Assembly: GCA_900770845.1 (NCBI GenBank)
Contig: CAAGLS010000068.1
Span: forward strand, 1 to 13,713
Length of the DNA: 13,713 bases
Origin: an uncultured Prevotella sp.
GTDB taxonomy: Bacteria > Bacteroidota > Bacteroidia > Bacteroidales > Bacteroidaceae
Direction of reading: 5' to 3'
Shown: positions 1-6,516 of the stretch, piece by piece
How positions within the stretch are numbered: position 1 is the stretch's first letter
Layout: every line of letters starts with the position of its first letter
The notes under the pieces: generated by a model
Seen by the model: only the letters and a program-made list of their open reading frames with translations
Databases searched by the model: none
What the model was told of the DNA's origin: nothing
Made by a program: the position numbers and the translations under genes

Positions 1-114
1 AGTTGATAGACTGATAAAATTATATAGTACTGATATTTATATAGTTATAAATATCCCTTAGAGAAAAATAGACTCAAAAATCGCTGAATTTTGTTCATCG
101 AGGGCAAACTTGGG

Positions 115-154
115 TTAATCAACCATCCGCAACCTGGCGAATGCCAATTATGCA
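115..154. repeat. Degenerate dispersed repeat, copy A
   Basis: About 40 bases here resemble 3176-3215: both carry, in order, TCAACCA, CCGCA, GG, GAATGCC and ATTA(T/C)GC, with roughly three quarters of positions alike by eye. Both copies lie in intergenic DNA downstream of a minus-strand gene (aspA here, the TPR gene there). It could be a worn intergenic repeat or a shared 3'-end signal. Chance similarity is not excluded. Confidence 0.35.
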
Positions 155-227
155 TTAAATTGTTTAGGACTTCAATTCGCCGCATAGTGTCCGCTGAGGG
201 CAGCGGACCCCCAGCAGCATCGCGACA

Positions 228-255
228 AGGGCGCAATCCTCACGGATTGCGCCCT
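228..255. terminator. Perfect 12-bp hairpin downstream of aspA, without U-tract
   Basis: AGGGCGCAATCC pairs perfectly with GGATTGCGCCCT around a TCAC loop. It lies about 110 bases past the aspA stop codon in the direction of aspA transcription. Neither side has a run of T, so it is not a textbook intrinsic terminator. It may act as an mRNA 3'-end stabiliser or be a small palindromic repeat. Confidence 0.35.
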
Positions 256-366
256 CCATAGTCAAGTTGTAGTCAGTTTTCTCTCTGTGCGCGGGCCGGC
301 CATGGCATGCCGCCGGCATTGCGCTTTTTTTTCACAATAAGATCAAGGCAGAAGGTTGGGGAGTGT

Positions 367-1782
367 TCATTTGCTAAACTTGTGCGACACAAGCATGTTC
401 TTGGGATTGAGGGCATCGTCGAGCTTGTCCTTGGTCATCAGTCCCTTCTCCAGCACGATGTCGTAGACCGAGCGGTTGGTCTCAAGGGCTTCCTTGGCCA
501 CCTTGGTGCTGGCCTTGTAGCCGATGATGGGGTTGAGAGCCGTCACGATGCCGATGGAGTTCTTCACCATCTCATAGCAACGCTCCTTGTTGACCGTGAT
601 GCCGAGTATGCACTTCTCCGTGAGGGTGTCGATGGCATTGTGGAGCCACCAGAGGCTCTCGAAGAGGCTCTCGGTGATGACAGGCTCCATCACGTTGAGT
701 TCCAGCTGGCCGGCCTCGGCGGCGAAGGCCACCGTGGTGTCGTTGCCAATCACCTTGAAGCACACCTGGTTGGTCACCTCGGGAATGACGGGGTTCACCT
801 TGCCGGGCATGATGCTTGAGCCAGGAGCCATGGCGGGAAGATTGATTTCCTTCAGGCCGCAGCGCGGGCCGGAGGCCATCAGGCGGAGGTCATTGCAGAT
901 CTTGGAGAGCTTCACGGCCAGACGCTTCAATGCGCCCGAATAGCTCACGTATGCGCCCGTGTCGGGAGTGGCCTCCACAAGGTCGACGGCCGGAACGAAG
1001 TTCTCGCCCGTGAGCTTGCTCAGGTTGGCAGCGCAGAGCTTGGCGAATCCCGGCACAGCGTTCAATCCCGTGCCAATGGCGGTGCCGCCCATGTTGATTT
1101 CGTGGAGCAGACGCACGTTGCGCTCCAGGTTGAGGATCTCCTCCTCCAAGTTGGCAGCGTAGGCGTTGAACTCCTGCCCGAAAGTCATGGGCACGGCGTC
1201 CTGCAGCTGGGTGCGCCCCATCTTCAGCGCGTCCTTGTATTCGTCGGCCTTATAGCGCAGGGCGCTGATCAGTCCCGTGAGCGAGGCCACAAGGGTCTTG
1301 TTCATGCGGATAATGGCCAGGCGGATGGAGGTGGGATAGGCGTCGTTGGTCGACTGCCCGCAGTTCACGTGGTCGTTGGGCGAGCAGTATTGGTACTCGC
1401 CCCGCTTGTGGCCCATGATCTCAAGGGCGCGGTTGGCGATCACCTCGTTGGCGTTCATGTTGACCGACGTGCCTGCGCCGCCCTGCATCATGTCGATGGG
1501 GAAGTTCTCATGCCACTTGCCGTCGATGATCTCCTGGCAAGCCTGGCTGATGGCACCCGTAATCTCGTCGTTGATGACACCCAAGGCGTGGTTGGTCTGC
1601 ACCGCGGCCAGCTTCACGTAGGCGATGGACACCACGAAGTCGGGATAGTCGCGCATCTTCTTGCGCGAGATATGGTAATTGTTGATGCCACGCTGTGTCT
1701 GCACGCCGTAAAGGGCGTCGGCCGGAACCTTCAACTCTCCCAAGAGGTCTGATTCCACTCTGAATTTTTCCTCACTCATCAT
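367..1782 (-). CDS. aspA: Aspartate ammonia-lyase (aspartase)
   Basis: Cytosolic enzyme that reversibly splits L-aspartate into fumarate and ammonia; homotetramer of the fumarase/aspartase superfamily. The 471-residue product has the usual length (about 465-480). The family signature is clear at residues 321-331 (GSSIMPGKVNP), with the catalytic serine expected at residue 322 by comparison with fumarase C. Other conserved stretches include GGAGTSVNMNANEVIANRA, CGQSTNDAYPTS and GRTQLQDAVPMTFGQE. The last two are typical of aspartase rather than fumarase or argininosuccinate lyase. The start is ATG at 1782, followed directly by a second ATG at 1779; either may be used. A Bacteroidota promoter lies 32 bases upstream. 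The gene stands alone, divergent from an AraC-type regulator that is a candidate controller. In Bacteroidales its fumarate can feed fumarate respiration; that role is inferred. Confidence 0.96.
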   Translation of the reverse strand: MMSEEKFRVESDLLGELKVPADALYGVQTQRGINNYHISRKKMRDYPDFVVSIAYVKLAAVQTNHALGVINDEITGAISQACQEIIDGKWHENFPIDMMQGGAGTSVNMNANEVIANRALEIMGHKRGEYQYCSPNDHVNCGQSTNDAYPTSIRLAIIRMNKTLVASLTGLISALRYKADEYKDALKMGRTQLQDAVPMTFGQEFNAYAANLEEEILNLERNVRLLHEINMGGTAIGTGLNAVPGFAKLCAANLSKLTGENFVPAVDLVEATPDTGAYVSYSGALKRLAVKLSKICNDLRLMASGPRCGLKEINLPAMAPGSSIMPGKVNPVIPEVTNQVCFKVIGNDTTVAFAAEAGQLELNVMEPVITESLFESLWWLHNAIDTLTEKCILGITVNKERCYEMVKNSIGIVTALNPIIGYKASTKVAKEALETNRSVYDIVLEKGLMTKDKLDDALNPKNMLVSHKFSK

Positions 1783-1813
1783 AGTTGTAACGATTTAAGT
1801 TATGTTTCTCCGG

Positions 1814-1821
1814 CAAAGTTA
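1814..1821 (-). promoter_or_regulatory. Bacteroidota -7 promoter element of aspA
   Basis: Read on the minus strand the bases are TAACTTTG, an exact match to TAnnTTTG. Transcription would begin near 1808, giving a leader of about 26 bases. No clear TTG is found at the -33 spacing, so the promoter may depend on an activator. Confidence 0.65.
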
Positions 1822-1864
1822 GCCATAATCTTGGGAAGGGACTTTACGAATTGCTGTTCTTTTT

Positions 1865-1895
1865 TTGCGAAATTCGAAACAATTCATTACCTTTG
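1865..1895 (+). promoter_or_regulatory. Promoter of the AraC-family gene (TTG-N20-TACCTTTG)
   Basis: TTG at 1865-1867, a 20-bp spacer and TACCTTTG at 1888-1895 form a full Bacteroidota sigma-ABfr type promoter. The start of transcription is expected near 1902, leaving a leader of about 68 bases that holds a small CGCC-TTA-GGCG hairpin at 1900-1910. Because the TTG at 1865 is the -33 element, it cannot also be the start codon of the downstream gene. Confidence 0.75.
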
Positions 1896-1969
1896 GCGGC
1901 GCCTTAGGCGGCCATCCCTGTTGTGGACGCCAACAGTTTGCCTTATACCTTATATATAATAATAAGAAC

Positions 1970-2854
1970 ATGACGAAGAGAGGAAACTTGAGTCTACAAC
2001 AGCTTGCCGCACGCTACAGCATATCGGACCTCTACGAGCCTGGCATTGCCTACTACAGCTCGGCGGAGGGCGGCAGGCACGACCTCCGCGCCTACGACAA
2101 CCGCATCAGCTGCTACGAGATGCAACTCATACGCCTGGGGGTGGCCACGGTGAGCATGGGCGGGAAGACGCTCGCCCTCAAGCCCGGCGATCTGATGGTG
2201 GTGACTCCCTATCAGCCCATCGACTGCTTCTTCCCCGAAGGGCTTGTGTCTGAAGGCTTGCTCGTCGACCAGACCTTCTACAACAGCGCCGCGGGCGTCT
2301 CGCCCGAGTCGGAGGCCACGCTCCAGCGGGTGCCCACAACAGCCAGCATGGTTTACCACCTCGACCGGCAACAGGTGGAGGAATTGAGCGGCGTCTTCCA
2401 ACAAATACGCACCGCCATCCGCCAAGACCATCTCCACAAGCACGAGATCCTGAGGTCGCTCCTGCGCGTGTGCCTGCTGCTCTTAGGTGAGCTGCCCTAC
2501 TCCAAGAAAGTGTTCACCCACGACTTCCACCACAAGGAGAATGTGTTCAGAATCTTCGTCCATCTGGCCGACAACAACTTCCGCCGCCAGCGGTCGCTGA
2601 CGTTCTATGCCGACAAGCTCAACATGACCACCACCTACCTCTCGCGGATCGTAAAGGAGATCTCGGGCAACACCATCGGCGACTACCTCTCCCTGCTCAC
2701 CTTCAACGAGGCTTGCCGGCTGCTGCGCAACACCGACATGACGATTGGCCAGATTAGCGACGAGCTGAACTTCAACGACCAATCCGCCTTCACCAACTTC
2801 TTCAAGCTCCACTCACCCCTCACACCAAACGCCTACAGAAAAGCAAAGAGGTAG
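1970..2854 (+). CDS. AraC-family transcriptional regulator
   Basis: A 294-residue DNA-binding regulator. The N-terminal half looks like a cupin-type sensing domain (residues about 25-85, including LALKPGDLMVVTPYQPID). The last 100 residues hold the AraC/XylS double helix-turn-helix: the first helix pair near 210-235 (ADKLNMTTTYLSRIVKE) and the second near 255-285 (MTIGQISDELNFNDQSAFTNFFK), ending in SPLTPNAYRK, a variant of the family's SPxxYR motif. I chose the ATG at 1970. The frame is open further up to a TTG at 1865, but that TTG lies in the promoter and the extra 35 residues do not resemble the family. The gene is divergent from aspA, so aspA is the first candidate target; autoregulation is also possible. 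The ligand is unknown. Confidence 0.9.
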   Translation: MTKRGNLSLQQLAARYSISDLYEPGIAYYSSAEGGRHDLRAYDNRISCYEMQLIRLGVATVSMGGKTLALKPGDLMVVTPYQPIDCFFPEGLVSEGLLVDQTFYNSAAGVSPESEATLQRVPTTASMVYHLDRQQVEELSGVFQQIRTAIRQDHLHKHEILRSLLRVCLLLLGELPYSKKVFTHDFHHKENVFRIFVHLADNNFRRQRSLTFYADKLNMTTTYLSRIVKEISGNTIGDYLSLLTFNEACRLLRNTDMTIGQISDELNFNDQSAFTNFFKLHSPLTPNAYRKAKR

Positions 2855-2904
2855 AAGCGGAAATCATTGTTTATGCCCCACCAAAGTTCCGTCGAGTTAC
2901 TTAT

Positions 2905-3096
2905 GGTCGGTTCTAAAAATTAGGTCGAGGCGTATGCAGCCAGCTATCGGGACTCAAAACGTAAGTTGAAGAGGAAGTGTAGCGGGCTACACGCCCGATG
3001 AGGCTTGACGTTTTGAGACCGATAGATGCAGAAGACGACCGAAACGACAACTGCACTTTATCGATTATTCTATCAGCCTAATTTATAGAACCAGCC
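2905..3096. repeat. MITE-like palindromic element with terminal inverted repeats
   Basis: About 192 bases, too short to code for a transposase. Outer arms: GGTTCTAAAAATTAGG at 2909-2924 and CCTAATTTATAGAACC at 3077-3092 are inverted repeats with one mismatch in 16. Inner arms: CTATCGGGACTCAAAACGT at 2944-2962 against ACGTTTTGAGACCGATAG at 3008-3025. The centre has a perfect hairpin GTGTAGC-GG-GCTACAC at 2977-2992. TTAT occurs immediately outside both ends (2901-2904 and 3097-3100), which fits a 4-bp target duplication. The right half recurs at 13346-13441, so it is a dispersed repeat. It is probably mobilised in trans by an unseen transposase, but it could be a folded-RNA repeat instead. Confidence 0.75.
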
Positions 3097-3109
3097 TTAT
3101 ATTATGATA

Positions 3110-3147
3110 GGAGCGGCCACACCCAAGGTGTGGCCGCTCCCGTTTTT
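3110..3147 (+). terminator. Strong intrinsic terminator after the AraC gene and the repeat element
   Basis: GGAGCGGCCACACC (3110-3123) pairs perfectly with GGTGTGGCCGCTCC (3127-3140) over a CAA loop, then CG and five T at 3143-3147. The T-run is on the plus strand only, so it should stop transcription from the AraC gene, whose stop codon is some 255 bases upstream. A small second hairpin (CCCG/CGGG, 3139-3152) and TTT follow. Confidence 0.8.
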
Positions 3148-3165
3148 GCGGGTTTCCCAAATGAT

Positions 3166-3193
3166 GTGCGGTCGCTTATTCAACCAACCGCAC
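3166..3193 (-). terminator. Possible weak terminator of the TPR operon
   Basis: GTGCGGT at 3166-3172 and ACCGCAC at 3187-3193 form a 7-bp stem about 70 bases past the stop codon of the minus-strand TPR gene. On that strand it is followed by ATCATTT, a poor U-tract. It overlaps a degenerate repeat. Confidence 0.3.
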
Positions 3194-3215
3194 GCACGGA
3201 GAATGCCCATTACGC
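3176..3215. repeat. Degenerate dispersed repeat, copy B
   Basis: Resembles 115-154 (shared blocks TCAACCA, CCGCA, GAATGCC, ATTA(T/C)GC). It is not part of the 192-bp palindromic element, which ends at 3096. Confidence 0.35.
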
Positions 3216-3263
3216 TTGATGGAAATGAGTTTAGGAGAGAAAGAGTTGCCCGTGGGTGGGAGG

Positions 3264-5459
3264 TCAGAGGTTGGCGGCCAGGTCGAGCATAATGTTCCTG
3301 TCGCAAACGGTGATGCCATAGATGAGAAGCAGCTGGCTGTCGGCCTGGAATGCGGAGCGCAGGCCGGAATTGCTGTTGGCGTTGTAGCTGCTGAAGAGAA
3401 TCACGGCGTCGCTCACCTTCCCTTGGAACCATTTGCTGTAGCCGGCGTTGAGCTGGTCGGCAGCCTCCTCCTGCCCCGCCGCGAGCAGGCGGTCGTAGAT
3501 TTCCTCCGCCTTCTTGGGCTTGGCCTGGACAAGAAGTCCCCAAGCCAAGGCACGCTTCACGTCGGCGTTGCCCGGAAAGCTGAAGTCCAACTCGTAGAGT
3601 TTCTGCATGCCCTCATCGGCCTTGTCGGTCCAAAGCAGGGTGACGGCCAAGCGGATTCGGCAGTCCACCTTGTCGGGGTCGGCCACGCAGAGCCGCCTGT
3701 AGTATTCCACCGCCTTGGGATAATCGCCTTGTTCGGCACAGTAGGAGGCCACCCTGGCCAGGACCATCCTGTCGTCGGGACGCTCACGGAGAATCATCCT
3801 GTAGTTGTCGACAGCCTCCTCGCTCCTGCCAGCCTTTTCAAGCCACACGGCCTTCATGCGCCGCTCCTCCACAGACAACGGCTCATCGGACCAGCAGCCC
3901 ACGAGCTCACCCAACAGGTCGAACCGCCGGCGCTTGGCCATGAACTGCTCCATCCTCACTGCCAGACGGCGCAGGGGCGTATGGCGGAAGAGCGGATGGA
4001 TGAAGAAGAAGCGGCTGCGACTCTTGGTGTAGTCGAAAGGATTGGCAAAATCGTCCTTGCGCACGTAGAGCCGGAAGAAGCGGTAGAGGCTCTGCAGGTA
4101 CATCAGCCGGATGTAGGCGGGGGCATTGTGGTCGGTGACGGGTTGCTCGGCGGCAAACACTGACTCGCTGCCCCCCAACAGCTCGCGCACGCCAGCCGGA
4201 AGCTTGTCGATGACCGACGACAGGGCCAGGGCGAAGCTGTAGGCGTCGGAGTCGCAGAAGGGCGAATGGCTGCCAAGGCGCTCCATCAGCCGCGGGCTGG
4301 GAAGCTTCCCCGCCACCTCACAGAGCGCGGGATGGTCGGGGCTGAAGGGGGCGAACCAATTGCTGAGCACATAGAAGAAGGCAAAGCGCTTCATGTGGGC
4401 GAAGCCTCCAAAATAGATGTCGCTTCCCCGCTCCTGCATGTCTCTCATGCGGCGCATGCTCTGCTCCATCTCTTCCATCTTGTGGTCGAAGTCGTCGCCG
4501 TGGAGAATCTCGTCGAGCGAGTCATCGGCCTTTTCGTGAATGCCGTTGTGGTCGATGGTGAAGCTCTGGTTCTTCATGATGCCGGGCATGATGTCTTGGC
4601 GAATGGTGGCCGTGTCCTTGTCCACATCGATGCAGTACACCACCTGCATTTGCATCTCAAGGAGTTGGCGGCAGCGGCCCGCGTCGGCTGTCAGGGCGTC
4701 GATCCACTGCTGCAGCTCGGGATAGAGGTCCATATTGCCAAGCTCCGAGTTGAGGGCGAAGGCCACGCCAACAAGGCCACGCTGGCGCAGGGCCTCGTCG
4801 CCAGCCGACATGGCCACATGCAGCAGGACGTGGAGCTTCTCAACGTCGAAGATGTTGACGCACGAGAGCATGATGGCCGACGTCAGGAGCGAGGCGTCGA
4901 AGAGGTCGATGGTGGGCGACACCAAGACGTTGGCCCAGAACTGGAAGCGCGCCTCGTTCCATTGGGGCGAGACGAGGATGGTGTCGAAGAGTCGGCTGAG
5001 CCAGTCGTAGTGGTCGCGGATGAGTTGGCGCCGGCGCTGCTCGTCGGGAGAGAGCGAGAGCAGGGCGATGTCCTGCACGTAGCCCTCCAACCGCGCCCGC
5101 ACCTCTTCGTCGGCAACCCCCAGGCCACGGCTCTTCACCGCCGCGGCCTGGTAGGTTGGGTTGTGGTGGACGTAGGCCTGCAGCGCGATGTCGCCAACCA
5201 CGGTGAGCAGTCGGCGCAGCAGGCGGTTGTAGAGTCCCTCGCGCTGGCTGTCGCTATAGCCCCGCAGCACGAAGTCTTTCATGCGGTTGTAGTCGAGCCG
5301 GATGTCCTCCAGCCGCTCGTCGCCGTGCAAGGTACTGTAGTTGGCGAGTGTCTCGTCGAGCAGCCGGATGGCGCCGCCCAAGTCGTGCGATTCAAGAATG
5401 CGTGAGCGTACCTCATTGAGGGAATACATTTCTTCCATGTCGTTGTCTTCCTTTCTCAT
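3264..5459 (-). CDS. Large TPR-repeat protein of unknown function
   Basis: A 731-residue protein without signal peptide or membrane segment, so probably cytosolic. The C-terminal part (about residues 535-680) has a run of tetratricopeptide-like helical pairs, for example AGRSEEAVDNYRMILRERPD, GDYPKAVEYYRRLCVADPDK and PKKAEEIYDRLLAAG, usually a protein-binding scaffold. The first 530 residues are mostly helical and charged, with a stretch rich in M, E, D and R near 325-350 (KMEEMEQSMRRMRDMQERGS) that could be coiled coil. I do not recognise a catalytic motif. The start at 5459 is supported because its ATG overlaps the TGA of the lipoprotein gene upstream (ATGA), implying translational coupling; an in-frame ATG at 5438 is an alternative. 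It has no promoter of its own. Similar long TPR proteins occur in Bacteroidales as hypotheticals. Partnership with the lipoprotein is inferred from the operon only. Confidence 0.85.
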   Translation of the reverse strand: MRKEDNDMEEMYSLNEVRSRILESHDLGGAIRLLDETLANYSTLHGDERLEDIRLDYNRMKDFVLRGYSDSQREGLYNRLLRRLLTVVGDIALQAYVHHNPTYQAAAVKSRGLGVADEEVRARLEGYVQDIALLSLSPDEQRRRQLIRDHYDWLSRLFDTILVSPQWNEARFQFWANVLVSPTIDLFDASLLTSAIMLSCVNIFDVEKLHVLLHVAMSAGDEALRQRGLVGVAFALNSELGNMDLYPELQQWIDALTADAGRCRQLLEMQMQVVYCIDVDKDTATIRQDIMPGIMKNQSFTIDHNGIHEKADDSLDEILHGDDFDHKMEEMEQSMRRMRDMQERGSDIYFGGFAHMKRFAFFYVLSNWFAPFSPDHPALCEVAGKLPSPRLMERLGSHSPFCDSDAYSFALALSSVIDKLPAGVRELLGGSESVFAAEQPVTDHNAPAYIRLMYLQSLYRFFRLYVRKDDFANPFDYTKSRSRFFFIHPLFRHTPLRRLAVRMEQFMAKRRRFDLLGELVGCWSDEPLSVEERRMKAVWLEKAGRSEEAVDNYRMILRERPDDRMVLARVASYCAEQGDYPKAVEYYRRLCVADPDKVDCRIRLAVTLLWTDKADEGMQKLYELDFSFPGNADVKRALAWGLLVQAKPKKAEEIYDRLLAAGQEEAADQLNAGYSKWFQGKVSDAVILFSSYNANSNSGLRSAFQADSQLLLIYGITVCDRNIMLDLAANL

Positions 5460-6358
5460 TCAAAAAAATGCGGGTCTATGTGCTTGTATCTCAATCGGGG
5501 CAGGGCCTTCACAGTGCGTGCGTCGCTGCCACAATACTTCTCGACGAGCCTGCCGTAGCGCTCCACGCCATGCCGGTTGATGCTGTCCACGGCCTGGTTG
5601 TAGGCTCTCACAAAATCGCGCAGCTGCTTCTGCCGGCCCTTTTCGCCGCACGCCGCCTTGCGGAAGGCCACCACACCAAGATGGAGTCCCGCCTTGTTGG
5701 AATCGAACAGCACGCCAGCGCCCATCAGCCGGGCGGTGGTGGCCTGCGGCTCTGTGAGCCAGAGGGCATCCATCTCGTTGTTCTGCAACATCCTCAGCCT
5801 CAACCTCACGTCGTTGAACTGCACACGAAACACGTCGCCCGAGGTCTTGACGCCCTTCAGAGCCACATCGGTGAGATAGTCGGTGGCCGAATGCCGCGTC
5901 ATGGCCACCATCTTGTTGCCGAGCTGCTTGGTCTCGAAGATTCGTGCCTTGGGGTTGCCAAAGAGCTGCCAGTAGGCATTGGTGTCGCCGGCCTTGACAA
6001 CGCCCACGCCCCGCTTCTCCATCTGCTGTAGCCGCTTGAGGTCTGTCACCATTCCCTCCACGCTGCCGCCGATGAAGGCGGTGTCGTTGTCGATTTGGGC
6101 ATTGCGCATCTTCAGCCGTATGTCGGAGCCTGTATGGCGGAACAGGCTGTCGTCGTGGGCGACGAAGAGGGGCAGACAGTCCATAGTGGGCAGCACTCCA
6201 ATCTTCAAGGCCGCGCGGTCCTCACGCAGCTGCTTCAGATACTGGGCCCGCGTGCGGGTCAGACGCGTCTGGCGCGACTCTCCGCAAGCGCTGACGATGA
6301 GCAAGGAGACTAAGGGGATTATGAGGGACAAAGACCGTTTCATCATCTTAATGTTCAT
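5456..6358 (-). CDS. Substrate-binding lipoprotein, NMT1/SsuA-type (ABC transporter family)
   Basis: A 300-residue lipoprotein. The N-terminus has a positive start (MKR), a hydrophobic core and a lipobox VSAC with the lipidated cysteine at residue 25. The residues after it (GESRQTR) are not the acidic surface-export signal of Bacteroidota, so it probably stays at the periplasmic face. The mature part opens with ALKIGVLPTMDCLPLFVAHD and contains DNDTAFIGGSVEGMVTDLKR and MDALWLTEPQATTARL. This is the layout of type-2 periplasmic binding proteins of the NMT1/SsuA/TauA group. No permease or ATPase gene lies beside it; the partner downstream is a TPR protein. The ligand cannot be read. ATG codons at 6358, 6346 and 6343 are possible starts; the first gives the longest signal peptide. 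A promoter lies about 90 bases upstream, divergent from that of radA. Confidence 0.85.
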   Translation of the reverse strand: MNIKMMKRSLSLIIPLVSLLIVSACGESRQTRLTRTRAQYLKQLREDRAALKIGVLPTMDCLPLFVAHDDSLFRHTGSDIRLKMRNAQIDNDTAFIGGSVEGMVTDLKRLQQMEKRGVGVVKAGDTNAYWQLFGNPKARIFETKQLGNKMVAMTRHSATDYLTDVALKGVKTSGDVFRVQFNDVRLRLRMLQNNEMDALWLTEPQATTARLMGAGVLFDSNKAGLHLGVVAFRKAACGEKGRQKQLRDFVRAYNQAVDSINRHGVERYGRLVEKYCGSDARTVKALPRLRYKHIDPHFFE

Positions 6359-6447
6359 TAAAACTCAAAAGAAGGACGACCCACAATGTTTGTTTCCTCA
6401 TGGGCCACCCTTCTCTGAGATTATTGGTTATGCGATATTAGCGGATG

Positions 6448-6478
6448 CAAAATTACCAATAATTTTTTGAGTTCCAAA
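6448..6478 (-). promoter_or_regulatory. Promoter of the lipoprotein-TPR operon (TTTG-N19-TAATTTTG)
   Basis: On the minus strand TAATTTTG (6455 down to 6448) is an exact -7 match. TTTG (6478 to 6475) lies upstream with a 19-bp spacer. Transcription would start near 6441, giving a leader of about 83 bases. Its -33 part overlaps the -33 part of the opposite-facing radA promoter. Confidence 0.75.
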
Positions 6479-6495
6479 ATTAATTATTACTTTTG
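6467..6495 (+). promoter_or_regulatory. Promoter of radA (TTG-N18-TACTTTTG)
   Basis: TTG at 6467-6469 is preceded by a run of T. After an 18-bp spacer comes TACTTTTG at 6488-6495, an exact TAnnTTTG. The spacer is slightly short. The expected start near 6501 leaves a leader of only about 16 bases before the radA ATG. Confidence 0.7.
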
Positions 6496-6516
6496 TGGCT
6501 CACAAACTCTCAGGAG

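Larger units (their letters stand above)
1..366. other. Non-coding stretch downstream of aspA, rich in hairpins
   Basis: No convincing gene is visible. It holds an AT-only style palindrome at 32-55 (GATATTTATA, loop TAGT, TATAAATATC, perfect 10-bp arms), a perfect 8-bp hairpin at 189-208 (GTCCGCTG, loop AGGG, CAGCGGAC), a perfect 12-bp hairpin at 228-255 (AGGGCGCAATCC, loop TCAC, GGATTGCGCCCT), and a GC-rich stretch at 289-325 with a short hairpin (ATGCC GCC GGCAT), then TGCGC and eight T on the plus strand. A short minus-strand ORF at 45-236 is open but has no coding look and overlaps the hairpins, so I do not call it. The left end may belong to the upstream region of a gene outside the window. 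Confidence 0.6.

Noticed and set aside
45..236. Small minus-strand ORF of 63 codons
   Set aside because: It overlaps a perfect hairpin and a repeat-like stretch, has no promoter or ribosome site, and its composition does not look coding.
1865..1969. 35-residue N-terminal extension of the AraC-type regulator from a TTG start
   Set aside because: The TTG is the -33 promoter element and the segment includes the -7 box, so it would not be in the mRNA.
4266..5405. Long plus-strand frame of 379 codons opposite the TPR gene
   Set aside because: Its product is rich in H, V, G, E and L in the way of antisense shadows of GC-rich genes; no family features, promoter or ribosome site.
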